Source: Collimonas fungivorans Ter331
GTDB taxonomy: Bacteria > Pseudomonadota > Gammaproteobacteria > Burkholderiales > Burkholderiaceae_D
Assembly: GCF_000221045.1 (NCBI RefSeq)
Contig: NC_015856.1
Location: 1,397,317-1,461,316, forward strand
Reading direction: 5' to 3'
DNA: 64,000 nucleotides
The position numbers were made by a program, and so were the translations under genes. Positions 8,328 through 16,791 of the stretch are shown in pieces. The notes under the pieces were generated by a model that was not told where the DNA came from, did not search any database, and worked only from the letters and a program-made list of their open reading frames with translations. Numbering within the stretch: position 1 is the first letter of the stretch; each line of letters opens with the position of its first letter.

Positions 8328-8991
8328 GCTGATGCTTGAGCAGGTAGCCCAGTCCGCGCAAGGTGATGATGGCGGCGTCGCCGTGTTCCAGTTTCTTGCG
8401 GATGCGGTGGATGTAGACTTCGATGGCGTCCTGCGACACGTCTTCCGCCATCGCGTACAGGCTCTCGGCCAGGGCCTGCTTGCTGACGGTTTTTCCCATT
8501 TTCATGATCAGGGTTTCCAGCACGGCATGTTCGCGCCGGGTCAGGGTGAGGGCGACGCCGTCGATGGAAAAGATCAGGCTGTTGCTGTCGTAGCTCAGCG
8601 ATCCGCATTGCAGGATCGGGTTTTTCTGCTGGTTGGCGCGGCGCAGCAGGGCGCGGATGCGCGCCTCCAGCTCATTGACGTCGAACGGTTTCGCCATGTA
8701 GTCGTCGGCGCCGGTATTGAGGCCGACGATACGGCCTTCGACCGAATTGTTGGCGGTCAGGATCAGCACCGGCACGTTGTTGTGGCGGGCGCGCAGGCGC
8801 TTGAGCACTTCGCTGCCGTCCAGTTTCGGCAGGGACATGTCAAGGATGACCAGCTCGTATTGCTGCGTGAGCAACAAATGATCGGCGTCGGCGCCGTTGT
8901 AGACACAATCGACCGTGTATTTATTGCGGTGCAGGGTCAGCGCCAGCCATTCGGACAGTGGCCTGTTGTCTTCTACCAGCAAGATTCGCAT
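8317..8991 (-). CDS. OmpR-family response regulator, TctD-like
   Basis: The 224-residue regulator has a receiver domain (MRILLVEDN; Asp51 in VILDMSLPKLDG; Lys in YMAKPF) and a winged-helix effector with the typical end EVYIHRIRKKLEHGDAAI. The start is the first ATG of the frame. It is the first gene of the pair, and its stop overlaps the kinase start. Inverted repeats at 6796 and 6886, around the porin promoter, are candidate binding sites. Confidence 0.88.
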   Translation of the reverse strand: MRILLVEDNRPLSEWLALTLHRNKYTVDCVYNGADADHLLLTQQYELVILDMSLPKLDGSEVLKRLRARHNNVPVLILTANNSVEGRIVGLNTGADDYMAKPFDVNELEARIRALLRRANQQKNPILQCGSLSYDSNSLIFSIDGVALTLTRREHAVLETLIMKMGKTVSKQALAESLYAMAEDVSQDAIEVYIHRIRKKLEHGDAAIITLRGLGYLLKHQHEV

Positions 8992-9134
8992 AGTTTGTTT
9001 CCGTCTCGGGGACGCCGTTATGACTGCATTCGGCGATGAGGCGGATTATGAGAGGCATGTCCGGAATTGGCTATCGATAAATCGCGGCGCGGGAAATTTT
9101 CAATTGCCTTGCGAAAATTGCACATGATAGTATT

Positions 9135-9151
9135 GGTCCATCCAATGGACC
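9135..9151. promoter_or_regulatory. Palindromic operator candidate upstream of the amidohydrolase
   Basis: GGTCCAT-CCA-ATGGACC is a perfect 7-bp inverted repeat with a 3-nt spacer, 51 bp before the start codon and next to AT-rich promoter-like sequence (TTGC near 9103-9113 and GATAGT near 9126). The shape resembles GntR- or LacI-type repressor sites of sugar catabolic genes. No matching regulator gene is in the window. Confidence 0.5.
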
Positions 9152-9202
9152 TTTCGCCGCAACTGCCGGCCGTGCCAAAGATACCGATCCGAGACCAACC
9201 AT

Positions 9203-10072
9203 ATGCCTGACGACCTGCCTGACGATATGCTGGATACGGCACCGGCCCCCGTGCGCATCGACGCCCATCAACATTTCTGGCTGCTGGCGAACCGGACAGG
9301 GCAATGGCCGCCGCCGGAACTGGCGGCAATCCATCGCGACTTCCTGCCGGACCAGCTGGAGCCTTTGCTGCAGCAGCACGGCATCAGCGGCAGCGTGCTG
9401 GTGCAATCCTTGCCCAGCATGAGCGATACCTTGTTCATGCTGGGGCTGACTGAGCGCAGCGCATTTATCCGGGCGGTGGTGGGCTGGGCCGATCTGAAGG
9501 CAGCCAACGCCGAACCGCAAATACAGCTGCTGGCCAGCCATCCGAAGATGCGCGGCTTGCGCCCCATGTTGCAGGGGCTGGCCGACGACTGGATCTGCGA
9601 TCCGCAGCTGGCGCCGGCGATCGCCGCCATGCAGCGCCACCGGCTGAGCCTGGATGCGCTGGTCGTGCCGCGCCAGCTGCCTTTTTTGCTGGAGTTCGCC
9701 GAGCGCTATCCGGACCTGCCTATCGTCATCGACCATGCCGCCAAACCGCTGATCGCCAGCGCCGCAATCGAACCCTGGCGGACATCGATGAGCCGCCTGG
9801 CGGCCTTGCCGCAGGTGTATTGCAAACTGTCGGGGCTGGTGACCGAAGCGGCAGCCGGCTGGCAAGTGGCACAGCTGCAGCCATATGCGTCCCACGTGCT
9901 GGAGGTATTCGGCGCCGAGCGGGTGCTCTGGGGCAGCGACTGGCCGGTAGTCAACCTGGCGGCGGATTACGGGCGCTGGCTGGCGGCTACCGATGTTTTG
10001 CTGGCTGGTCTCGATGCTCTCCAGCGGCAGCAGGTCATGGGCCTGAATGCGCAGCGCTTCTACCGTTTATAG
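9203..10072 (+). CDS. Amidohydrolase family 2, L-fuconolactonase-like
   Basis: The 289-residue TIM-barrel hydrolase has the metal-binding RIDAHQHFW near its N-terminus, a VIDHAAKP histidine in the middle and GSDWPVV near the C-terminus. These match the amidohydrolase_2 family, which includes L-fucono-1,5-lactonases and related lactonases of sugar catabolism. No other sugar catabolic gene is adjacent, so the substrate is a guess. It converges with the ferritin-like gene 22 bp downstream. The palindrome at 9135-9151 may be its operator. Confidence 0.75.
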   Translation: MPDDLPDDMLDTAPAPVRIDAHQHFWLLANRTGQWPPPELAAIHRDFLPDQLEPLLQQHGISGSVLVQSLPSMSDTLFMLGLTERSAFIRAVVGWADLKAANAEPQIQLLASHPKMRGLRPMLQGLADDWICDPQLAPAIAAMQRHRLSLDALVVPRQLPFLLEFAERYPDLPIVIDHAAKPLIASAAIEPWRTSMSRLAALPQVYCKLSGLVTEAAAGWQVAQLQPYASHVLEVFGAERVLWGSDWPVVNLAADYGRWLAATDVLLAGLDALQRQQVMGLNAQRFYRL

Positions 10073-10094
10073 CGCGACCGCGCTGAGCGCAAAA

Positions 10095-10922
10095 TTAACG
10101 CAAAAACACCTTGTTCATGATCTGCGTCACCGGGTAGGCCACCATCGACTGCACCGCAGGCGGCAGGTCCAGCGGCCGCATGATCATCTTGATCGTCATG
10201 TCGGGCGACAGGTGGCTGCGTATGGTGGTGTTCATCTTGCTGTGGATCTGCTGCAGCATGGCCTGGTTGTCGGCATGCTGCGGCGCCCTGGTGCCGAGCA
10301 CGTGGCGCAGGGCGCAGGCGGCGTCCTCGTTTTTCATTTCCAGCGTGCGGCGGCGCAGGGCGCCGAAGATGCGGTGGCGGCGCAGCCCCTCGTGCTGCCG
10401 GAAGCGGCGGAAATAACGGAAGAAATGCTTGTAATGGTTCACCTCGTCCCGGGCGATGCGCGAGGCCAGGTCCTTCAGCACCGGCTCATCGGTGCTACGC
10501 GATAATGCGCTATAAAAGGTGGCGGTGCCGGCTTCCACCACGCAGCGCGCCACCATTTCCAGGCCTTTGCTGGGTTCCAGCAGCTCGACCTTGCAATAGG
10601 TCGAATATTCTTCGAGGAAGTTGCGATAGGCGGTGGGCCAGTCGAATTCCGGCCATATGTGCTCGACATAGGCGCGCAGCGCCTGGCCATGCTGCAGCTC
10701 TTCGACTTCCCACTGTTCACGCAGCCAAGTGGAGATTTCAGGCTCGTCGCCGTAGTAGTCCACCAGGTTCTGCGTATACAGGTCGGAGCCGCTTTCAACA
10801 AACGAAGCGCAGGCGACCAGGTAAAAAAGGTTTTCGTCGGGCCGGACTTTAGGGATGTTGATTGTTGAAAAATCCAGGTCGGCGATTTTCCAGTGCGTAT
10901 TCTGTTCGCTACCTTTGTGCAT
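10095..10922 (-). CDS. Diiron ferritin-like protein (acyl-ACP desaturase-like fold)
   Basis: The 275-residue helical protein carries a full diiron ligand set: Glu43 (FVESGSDLY), Glu75-x-x-His78 (EELQHG), Glu130 (VEAGTATFY) and Glu160-x-x-His163 (DEVNHY). This is the four-helix-bundle arrangement of ferritin-like oxidases and type-2 acyl-ACP desaturases. The ATG at 10922 follows GGAGAG with ideal 7-nt spacing, so the upstream ATG at 10937 is rejected. I do not recognise a specific function; oxidation of a lipid or small molecule is possible. It is divergent from a small unknown gene. Confidence 0.65.
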   Translation of the reverse strand: MHKGSEQNTHWKIADLDFSTINIPKVRPDENLFYLVACASFVESGSDLYTQNLVDYYGDEPEISTWLREQWEVEELQHGQALRAYVEHIWPEFDWPTAYRNFLEEYSTYCKVELLEPSKGLEMVARCVVEAGTATFYSALSRSTDEPVLKDLASRIARDEVNHYKHFFRYFRRFRQHEGLRRHRIFGALRRRTLEMKNEDAACALRHVLGTRAPQHADNQAMLQQIHSKMNTTIRSHLSPDMTIKMIMRPLDLPPAVQSMVAYPVTQIMNKVFLR

Positions 10923-11072
10923 AATCAATCTCTCCATGTGGTTGTGACTGATATAGAACTACTTACAGGTATGACGCATGCTATGGCAATAGGTTCAAGG
11001 TACACGATTTTGCCGCGATGTGTGCATTTCAGGCTCATGCTAGGATTAAGCCTTATTTGCAGCGAGGCCAAT

Positions 11073-11306
11073 ATGAGCGACCAAACCAATGAAAATGTCG
11101 AATATCGCGGTTACGTCATCGTGCCGAAACCGGTGCAGGGCCATGACGACCTGTGGCATGACGGCTACCAGATACTAAAGGCCGGCGCCAGCGTTTCCAG
11201 CCGCACCAATACCGAGAGCGCGCACAGCAGCTTGCGTACGGCCTATGACAGCAGTGTCGAATTCGCAAAAATCGAGGTGGATAACCTGGTTGCGCTGACC
11301 GAATAA
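11073..11306 (+). CDS. Small hypothetical protein
   Basis: The 77-residue acidic protein starts at an ATG with a GAGG box 7 nt upstream; a longer open frame to 10893 has no support. It contains YRGYVIVPKPVQGHDDLWHD near the N-terminus and no signal peptide or membrane segment. The YRGY...V..KP pattern suggests a small single-domain cytoplasmic protein. I do not recognise the family. Confidence 0.55.
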   Translation: MSDQTNENVEYRGYVIVPKPVQGHDDLWHDGYQILKAGASVSSRTNTESAHSSLRTAYDSSVEFAKIEVDNLVALTE

Positions 11307-11359
11307 ATTGCTCTGCGGCGGCAGTCGCCCGCCTTGTAAATAAAATACAAAAGAGACAA

Positions 11360-13774
11360 ATGCTCATGCAACGATCTATCTGCGCTGCGGCGGCGCTGCT
11401 GGTGTCATTCGCCGCAACCGCGAGCCAGGCCAAGGATACGCCAGCGGCGCCTGTCACCACCTACAAGATTGCCGGTTTGAAAAAACCGGCGGAAATTTTG
11501 GTAGACCAATGGGGCGTACCGCACATATACGCGGCGAACCAGGACGACGCGTTTTTTGTCCAGGGCTTCAATGCGGCGCGCGACCGCCTGTTCCAGATCG
11601 ATCTGTGGCGCCGCCGCGGCCTCGGGCTGCTGGCGCAGGTATTCGGCCCGGCCTACGTGCAGCAGGACCGCGCGGCGCGGCTGTTCCTGTACCGCGGCGA
11701 CATGCAGCGCGAGTGGCAGTCCTACGGCCCGCACGCGCAGCAGGTGGCGAACACCTTCGTGGCCGGCATCAATGCCTATGTCGACTACGTCAACGCCCAT
11801 CCGGAAAAATTGCCGTTCGAATTCAGGCGGCTGGGTTATGCGCCGGCCAGATGGCAGGCGGCAGATGTGGTGCGCATCCGCAGCCACGGCCTTACCCGCA
11901 ACCTGGACAGCGAAGTGGCGCGCGCCAACGTCGCTTGCAAGGCAGACTTGAAATCCGATGAAATCCGTTTCGGCCTGACGCCGAAATGGGAGACGACGAT
12001 GCCGGAAGGGCTGGATCCCTGCCTGCCGAAGGACTTGCTGAAAGTGTTCCAGCTCGCTACCCAAGGCGTGAAGATCAGCAAGGACAGCTTGCAGAAAGGG
12101 CAGAGCGACGCCGTGGTGATCGCCGCTGCCGAGAATCCTGAAGAAGTCGCCGAGGGCAGCAACAACTGGGTAGTCGCGCCGGCTAAATCGGCGACCGGCC
12201 GCGCCATCATGGCGAACGATCCGCACCGCGCATATTCGGCGCCGTCGCTGCGCTACATCGCCCATATCAATGCGCCGGGCCTGAATGTGATCGGCGCCGG
12301 CGAACCGGCGCTGCCGGGCATTTCGATCGGGCATAACGGCAGCGTCGCCTTCGGTTTGACGATTTTTAATATCGACCAGGAAGATCTGTACGTCTACCAG
12401 CTCAATCCCGAGCATTCCGACCAGTATCAATACCGGGGCAATTGGGAGTCGTTCAATATCATCACGGAACAGATTCCGGTCAAGGGCGGCAAGCCGGTTT
12501 CTGCCGAACTGGTGTTCAGCCGCCACGGGCCGGTGATTTTTTCCGAGCCGGGGAAAAGCCGCGCTTTTGCCGTCCGTTCCGGCTGGCTGGAGCCCGGCAT
12601 GTCGCCGTATTTCGGCAGCATCGACTATATGCGCGCCAGAAATTTTGCCGAGTTCAAGCATTCCCTGCTGCATTGGGGCGCGCCGACCGAGAACCAGGTA
12701 TATGCGGACACCAAGGGCAACATCGGCTGGGTGCCGGGCGGGCTGGCGCCGATCCGCCCCAACTGGGACGGCTTGCTGCCGGTGCCTGGCGACGGCCGCT
12801 ACGAATGGGCCGGCTTCTGGTCGGGCGACCAGCTGCCTTCCAGCTACAACCCGAAACAGGGCTGGTTCGCCTCCGCCAACCAGATGAACCTGCCGGACGG
12901 CTATCCGCACCGCGAACGCAAGCTCGGGTTTGAGTGGACCAACAATTCACGTTTCACGCGCATCAGCGAAGTGCTATCGTCGCTGAACAAGGTGTCGCTG
13001 GAAGATTCCATGCGCCTGCAGAACGATGATCTGTCGATCCCGGCACGGCGCCTGGCGGCGCTGCTGAAACCGCTGTCCTCCGGCGATGCCCGGACCCAGG
13101 CGGCGCTGAACCTGTTTGCCGGCTGGGATTTTGTCGAGCGCGCCGATTCGGCGCCAGCCGCCTTGTTTGAAGTGTGGCTCTCGCGACACTTGGGCAAGGC
13201 GTTCAAGGCTGCGGTGCTGAGCCCGGCCGCGGCGGAGGCGATGGGTGCGCCGGACACCGCCGTGCTGCTGGATACCCTTGAACAGCCGCAAGCGCGTTTT
13301 GGGCCGGACGCCGTACAGAAGCGCGACCAGATGCTATTGAGCAGCTTGAGCGAAGCTTATGCCGAACTGCAGAAGCTGCAGGGCAGCGACGCCGGCCAGT
13401 GGAAATGGGGCAAGCTGCACCATAACCTGATGGAGCATCCGCTGGCGGCTGCGGTGGATGAAGCTACCCGTGCAAAATTGAATGTCGGCCCGATGCCGAC
13501 CCATGGCGGCGCCTACTCGCCCAACCAGTCGACCTATCGCAGCAGCGATTTCCTGCAAACCAACGGTCCTTCGTTCCGGGTAGTGGTCGACGTCGGCAAC
13601 TGGGACAACTCGCGCGCGGTCAACTCGCCGGGACAATCAGGCGATCCGGACAGCCCGCATTACCGCGACCTGGCGGACAAATGGCTCAAGGGCGAATATT
13701 TCCCGCTGCTGTATTCGCGGGCGGCGGTGGAGAAGGCCACGGTGCAGCGGATTCGCCTGCAGCCGCAAAACTGA
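11360..13774 (+). CDS. Periplasmic Ntn-hydrolase of the penicillin/AHL acylase family
   Basis: The 804-residue precursor has a signal peptide (about residues 1-24) followed by the alpha-chain motifs VDQWGVPHIYAAN and FVQGFNAARDRLFQIDLWRR. It contains the autoprocessing junction EVAEG266-S267NNWVV, where Ser267 would become the N-terminal nucleophile of the beta chain. The sequence then continues SATGRAIMANDPHR, GEPALPGISIGHN and a C-terminal part as in PvdQ/QuiP-type acylases. Relatives hydrolyse N-acyl bonds in acyl-homoserine lactones, acylated siderophore precursors or beta-lactams. Full length and intact catalytic Ser argue for an active enzyme; the substrate is undetermined. It stands alone and shares a terminator with ugpC. 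Confidence 0.85.
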   Translation: MLMQRSICAAAALLVSFAATASQAKDTPAAPVTTYKIAGLKKPAEILVDQWGVPHIYAANQDDAFFVQGFNAARDRLFQIDLWRRRGLGLLAQVFGPAYVQQDRAARLFLYRGDMQREWQSYGPHAQQVANTFVAGINAYVDYVNAHPEKLPFEFRRLGYAPARWQAADVVRIRSHGLTRNLDSEVARANVACKADLKSDEIRFGLTPKWETTMPEGLDPCLPKDLLKVFQLATQGVKISKDSLQKGQSDAVVIAAAENPEEVAEGSNNWVVAPAKSATGRAIMANDPHRAYSAPSLRYIAHINAPGLNVIGAGEPALPGISIGHNGSVAFGLTIFNIDQEDLYVYQLNPEHSDQYQYRGNWESFNIITEQIPVKGGKPVSAELVFSRHGPVIFSEPGKSRAFAVRSGWLEPGMSPYFGSIDYMRARNFAEFKHSLLHWGAPTENQVYADTKGNIGWVPGGLAPIRPNWDGLLPVPGDGRYEWAGFWSGDQLPSSYNPKQGWFASANQMNLPDGYPHRERKLGFEWTNNSRFTRISEVLSSLNKVSLEDSMRLQNDDLSIPARRLAALLKPLSSGDARTQAALNLFAGWDFVERADSAPAALFEVWLSRHLGKAFKAAVLSPAAAEAMGAPDTAVLLDTLEQPQARFGPDAVQKRDQMLLSSLSEAYAELQKLQGSDAGQWKWGKLHHNLMEHPLAAAVDEATRAKLNVGPMPTHGGAYSPNQSTYRSSDFLQTNGPSFRVVVDVGNWDNSRAVNSPGQSGDPDSPHYRDLADKWLKGEYFPLLYSRAAVEKATVQRIRLQPQN

Positions 13775-13790
13775 ACTGCGGGCGGAAAGT

Positions 13791-13829
13791 AAAAAGGGCG
13801 CCGGGGGTGTTGAAGAATGCCCTTTTTTT
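13791..13829. terminator. Bidirectional intrinsic terminator
   Basis: AAAAAGGGC (13791-13799) pairs with GCCCTTTTT (13819-13827), followed by more T. It sits between the converging acylase and ugpC genes and touches the ugpC stop codon. Confidence 0.75.
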
Positions 13830-14907
13830 ATGCCAGCTCGATACGTTGAGTCGTCTGCGGATCAAACCAGTGCAGCGCCGCGGGATCAAAACCGGCAGTG
13901 ATTTGCTGGCCTGTCACGACCGCGGTCGCGGCCGGTACTCGCATCACCAGCAGCTGGTCTCCTATCGAAGCATGCACCAGCAAGTCGGCGCCCAAGGCTT
14001 CCACCAGTTCCGCGCGCAGGTTCAAGCCGGGCTGACCGAAGATCAGCTGCTCCGGCCGCAGGCCCATGATGCAATCGTGGCCGGCGATTGCGCCGTGGAT
14101 GAATGGCAATGCAACGGCGTCGGCGTTGGCCGGCGTGAAGCTGCTGCCGTCCTCCGCCAGCCGTCCCTGCAGCAGGTTCATCGGCGGCGAGCCGATAAAG
14201 CTGGCGACAAAGGTGGTGGCGGGCCTGGCGTAGACCTCGGCCGGCGTGCCTATCTGTTCGGCGCGGCCGCCGTTCATGACGATCATGCGCTGGCCCAGGG
14301 TCATGGCTTCGACCTGGTCATGCGTTACGTACAGGCTGGTGGTGCCCAGCGTGCGGTGCAGTTTCTGGATTTCCAGGCGCATCTGCACCCGCAGCTTGGC
14401 GTCCAGGTTGGACAGCGGTTCATCGAACAGGAATACCGCCGGCTCGCGCACGATGGCGCGTCCCATCGCCACCCGCTGGCGCTGGCCGCCGGACAGCTGG
14501 CGCGGCGTGCGTTGCAGCAGCGCGCCCAGCTCCAGGATCTTGGCCGCCTTCTGCACCCGCACTTCGATATCGTCCTTGCCGAGGCCGCGGATCTTCAAGC
14601 CGTAAGCCATGTTCTCGTACACGCTCATGTGCGGGTACAGCGCATAGTTCTGGAACACCATGGCGATGTCGCGGTCTTTCGGCTCCAGCTGGTTGACCAC
14701 GCGGTCGCCGATGACGATGTCGCCGGAAGTGACTTCTTCCAGGCCTGCCACCATGCGCAGCAAGGTCGACTTGCCGCAGCCGGAAGGACCCACCATGACG
14801 ATGAACTCGCCATCGGCGATATCGATCGAAATGCCGTGGATGACATCGACCGCCTTGGGCGCCTTGCCGTAGGTTTTCTTGACGTTTTCTAGGTGTACTT
14901 TTGCCAT
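13828..14907 (-). CDS. ugpC: sn-Glycerol-3-phosphate ABC transporter ATPase UgpC
   Basis: The 359-residue MalK-type ATPase has Walker A ([12 protein letters not shown]), the Q loop, the signature [14 protein letters not shown] and Walker B ([14 protein letters not shown]). A C-terminal TOBE-like regulatory domain of about 120 residues follows. The ATG at 14907, preceded by GAGAAG, gives the canonical start [14 protein letters not shown]; a frame open to 14940 reads into ugpE. It is the last gene of ugpBAEC and powers uptake of glycerol-3-phosphate or its diesters as a phosphorus or carbon source. Confidence 0.92.
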   Translation of the reverse strand: MAKVHLENVKKTYGKAPKAVDVIHGISIDIADGEFIVMVGPSGCGKSTLLRMVAGLEEVTSGDIVIGDRVVNQLEPKDRDIAMVFQNYALYPHMSVYENMAYGLKIRGLGKDDIEVRVQKAAKILELGALLQRTPRQLSGGQRQRVAMGRAIVREPAVFLFDEPLSNLDAKLRVQMRLEIQKLHRTLGTTSLYVTHDQVEAMTLGQRMIVMNGGRAEQIGTPAEVYARPATTFVASFIGSPPMNLLQGRLAEDGSSFTPANADAVALPFIHGAIAGHDCIMGLRPEQLIFGQPGLNLRAELVEALGADLLVHASIGDQLLVMRVPAATAVVTGQQITAGFDPAALHWFDPQTTQRIELA

Positions 14908-14908
14908 A

Positions 14909-15760
14909 TCACTTCTCGGAATCAACCAGACCTTTAACAAACCATTTTTGCATCACCACCACCACCAGTCCCGGCGGCAGCATCGCCAGCACCAGGGTCG
15001 CCATCACCATATTCCATTCCACCGCCGAATCGCCGCCGGCGATCAGGGTCTTGATGCCTATGCCGATCGGATACATGTCCTGGTTGGTGGCGATCATCAG
15101 CGGCCACAGGTACTGGTTCCAGCCGTAGATGAACATGATCACGAACAGCGCGATGATATTGGTGCGCGACAGCGGCCAGATCACGTCCTTGAAGAAACGC
15201 AAGGGACCGGCGCCGTCGATGCGCGCGGCCTCCGCCAGTTCATCCGGGACGGTCAGGAAGAACTGGCGGAACAGGAAAGTGGCGGTGGCCGACGCGATCA
15301 GCGGTATGGTCAGGCCGGCGTAGCTGTTGAGCATGTGGAAGTCGGACACCACTTGGTAGGTAGGCGTGATGCGCACCTCCACCGGCAGCATCAGTGTCAT
15401 GAAAATCATCCAGAAGAATAGCGAGCGTCCGGGAAACCGGAAGTACACCATGGCGAATGCCGACAGCATGGAAATCGAGATCTTGCCGATCGCGATCGTC
15501 AGCGCCGATATCAGGCTCACCAGCAGCATGCGCGCCACCGGCGGCGCCGAGACGTTGCCGGATGCGCCCTTGGTCAGCAGGGCGCCATAGTTCTCGACAA
15601 GATGGCTGCCGGGCAGCAGCGACAAGGGCGCCGCCGCGGCTTCCTGCGCGGTTTGCGTGCTGGCGACAAAAGCCACATACAGCGGGAAGGCGATAATGAT
15701 GACGCCCAGGATCAGCACCAGGTGGCTGACCATGTCGAGGATGGGACGGCGCTCAATCAT
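14909..15760 (-). CDS. ugpE: Glycerol-3-phosphate ABC transporter permease UgpE
   Basis: The 283-residue inner-membrane permease has six hydrophobic segments and the EAA loop [20 protein letters not shown], which docks on UgpC. The opening [20 protein letters not shown] and the overall length match UgpE. It ends 1 bp before the ugpC start and begins 21 bp after ugpA, so it is inside the operon. Confidence 0.92.
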   Translation of the reverse strand: MIERRPILDMVSHLVLILGVIIIAFPLYVAFVASTQTAQEAAAAPLSLLPGSHLVENYGALLTKGASGNVSAPPVARMLLVSLISALTIAIGKISISMLSAFAMVYFRFPGRSLFFWMIFMTLMLPVEVRITPTYQVVSDFHMLNSYAGLTIPLIASATATFLFRQFFLTVPDELAEAARIDGAGPLRFFKDVIWPLSRTNIIALFVIMFIYGWNQYLWPLMIATNQDMYPIGIGIKTLIAGGDSAVEWNMVMATLVLAMLPPGLVVVVMQKWFVKGLVDSEK

Positions 15761-15781
15761 GGGCGGCTTTCGTGGTGGTTT

Positions 15782-16666
15782 TCATGCGTACTGGACTTTC
15801 TTTTCAACATACTTGAACTGCGCCACGGTGAGCACGATGACGATGGTCATCAGGACTACCGACTGCGCTGCGGCGCCGCCCAGGTCGCCGCCCTTGAAGC
15901 CGTCGATGAAGACCTTGTAGACCAGGATCTCGGTATCCTTGCCGGGGCCGCCCTGGGTGGTGGCTTCGATGATGGCAAAGGTGTCGAAGAAGGCGTAGAC
16001 GATATTCACCACCAGCAGGAAAAAGGTGGTGGGCGACAGCAGCGGGAAAATGATGGTGGCGAAGCGCTTGACCGGGCCGGCGCCGTCGATCGCAGCGGCT
16101 TCGATCAGCGACTTCGGTATCGCTTGCAGGCCTGCCAGGAAAAACAGGAAGTTGTAGCTGACCTGTTTCCAGACGGCGGCGATCACGATCAGTATCATCG
16201 CGTGGCGGCCGTTCAGCACATGGTTCCAGTCGATGCCGATGTAATGCAGCCAGTTGGAGACGATCCCGAGCGTGGGGCTGAGCATGAACATCCACAGCAC
16301 GCCGACCACCACCGGCGATACGGCGTAGGGCCAGATCAGGAAGGTCTTGTAGATGGCCGAGCCTTTCACCACGCGGTCGGCAAAGGCGGCCAGCATCAGC
16401 GACAGCGACAGGCCGAGCACGGCGACCAGGATGGAAAACACCGCGGTGGTCTTGAACGAGGCGAGGTAATTGCTGTCGGCGAACAGGGTGCGGAAATTGT
16501 CGAACCAGACGAATTCGGAATAACCGCCGAAGGCGTCCTGCAGCAGCATCGACTGGTACAGGGCTTGCACCGCCGGCCAGACGAAAAACAATAGGGTAAC
16601 GATGATCTGCGGCGCGACCAGCGCATAGGGCAGCCAGGCAGACTTGAAGCGAGCGCGTTTTTCCAA
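15782..16666 (-). CDS. ugpA: Glycerol-3-phosphate ABC transporter permease UgpA
   Basis: I start this permease at the TTG at 16666, giving 294 residues beginning (M)EKRARFKSAWLPYALVAPQ. That aligns with the usual UgpA N-terminus and length (about 295) and has GGAAAG 7 nt upstream. The frame is open to an ATG at 16729, but those extra 21 residues come from the REP-like palindrome and do not look native. Six TM segments and the EAA loop EAAAIDGAGPVKRFATIIFP are present. It pairs with UgpE. Confidence 0.88.
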   Translation of the reverse strand: MEKRARFKSAWLPYALVAPQIIVTLLFFVWPAVQALYQSMLLQDAFGGYSEFVWFDNFRTLFADSNYLASFKTTAVFSILVAVLGLSLSLMLAAFADRVVKGSAIYKTFLIWPYAVSPVVVGVLWMFMLSPTLGIVSNWLHYIGIDWNHVLNGRHAMILIVIAAVWKQVSYNFLFFLAGLQAIPKSLIEAAAIDGAGPVKRFATIIFPLLSPTTFFLLVVNIVYAFFDTFAIIEATTQGGPGKDTEILVYKVFIDGFKGGDLGGAAAQSVVLMTIVIVLTVAQFKYVEKKVQYA

Positions 16667-16694
16667 GATGAGGCTTTCCGACCAGATTATTTGC

Positions 16695-16783
16695 GGTAGG
16701 GTGGGCACCCGTGCCCACGCGTGAACCAAAAACTATCCACACGCGTATTTCGGCAACGCGTGGGCACGGGTGCCCACCCTACC
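16695..16783. repeat. REP-like element: 28-bp perfect inverted repeat between ugpB and ugpA
   Basis: Arms at 16695-16722 and 16756-16783 are perfect reverse complements, separated by 33 nt. Each arm is itself a hairpin around GTGGGCAC...GTGCCCAC. A diverged copy of the same family is at 58744-58866. Its position between the binding-protein gene and the permease gene matches known REP/BIME elements, which protect the upstream mRNA and lower downstream expression. Confidence 0.9.
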
Positions 16784-16791
16784 TGCCTGTG

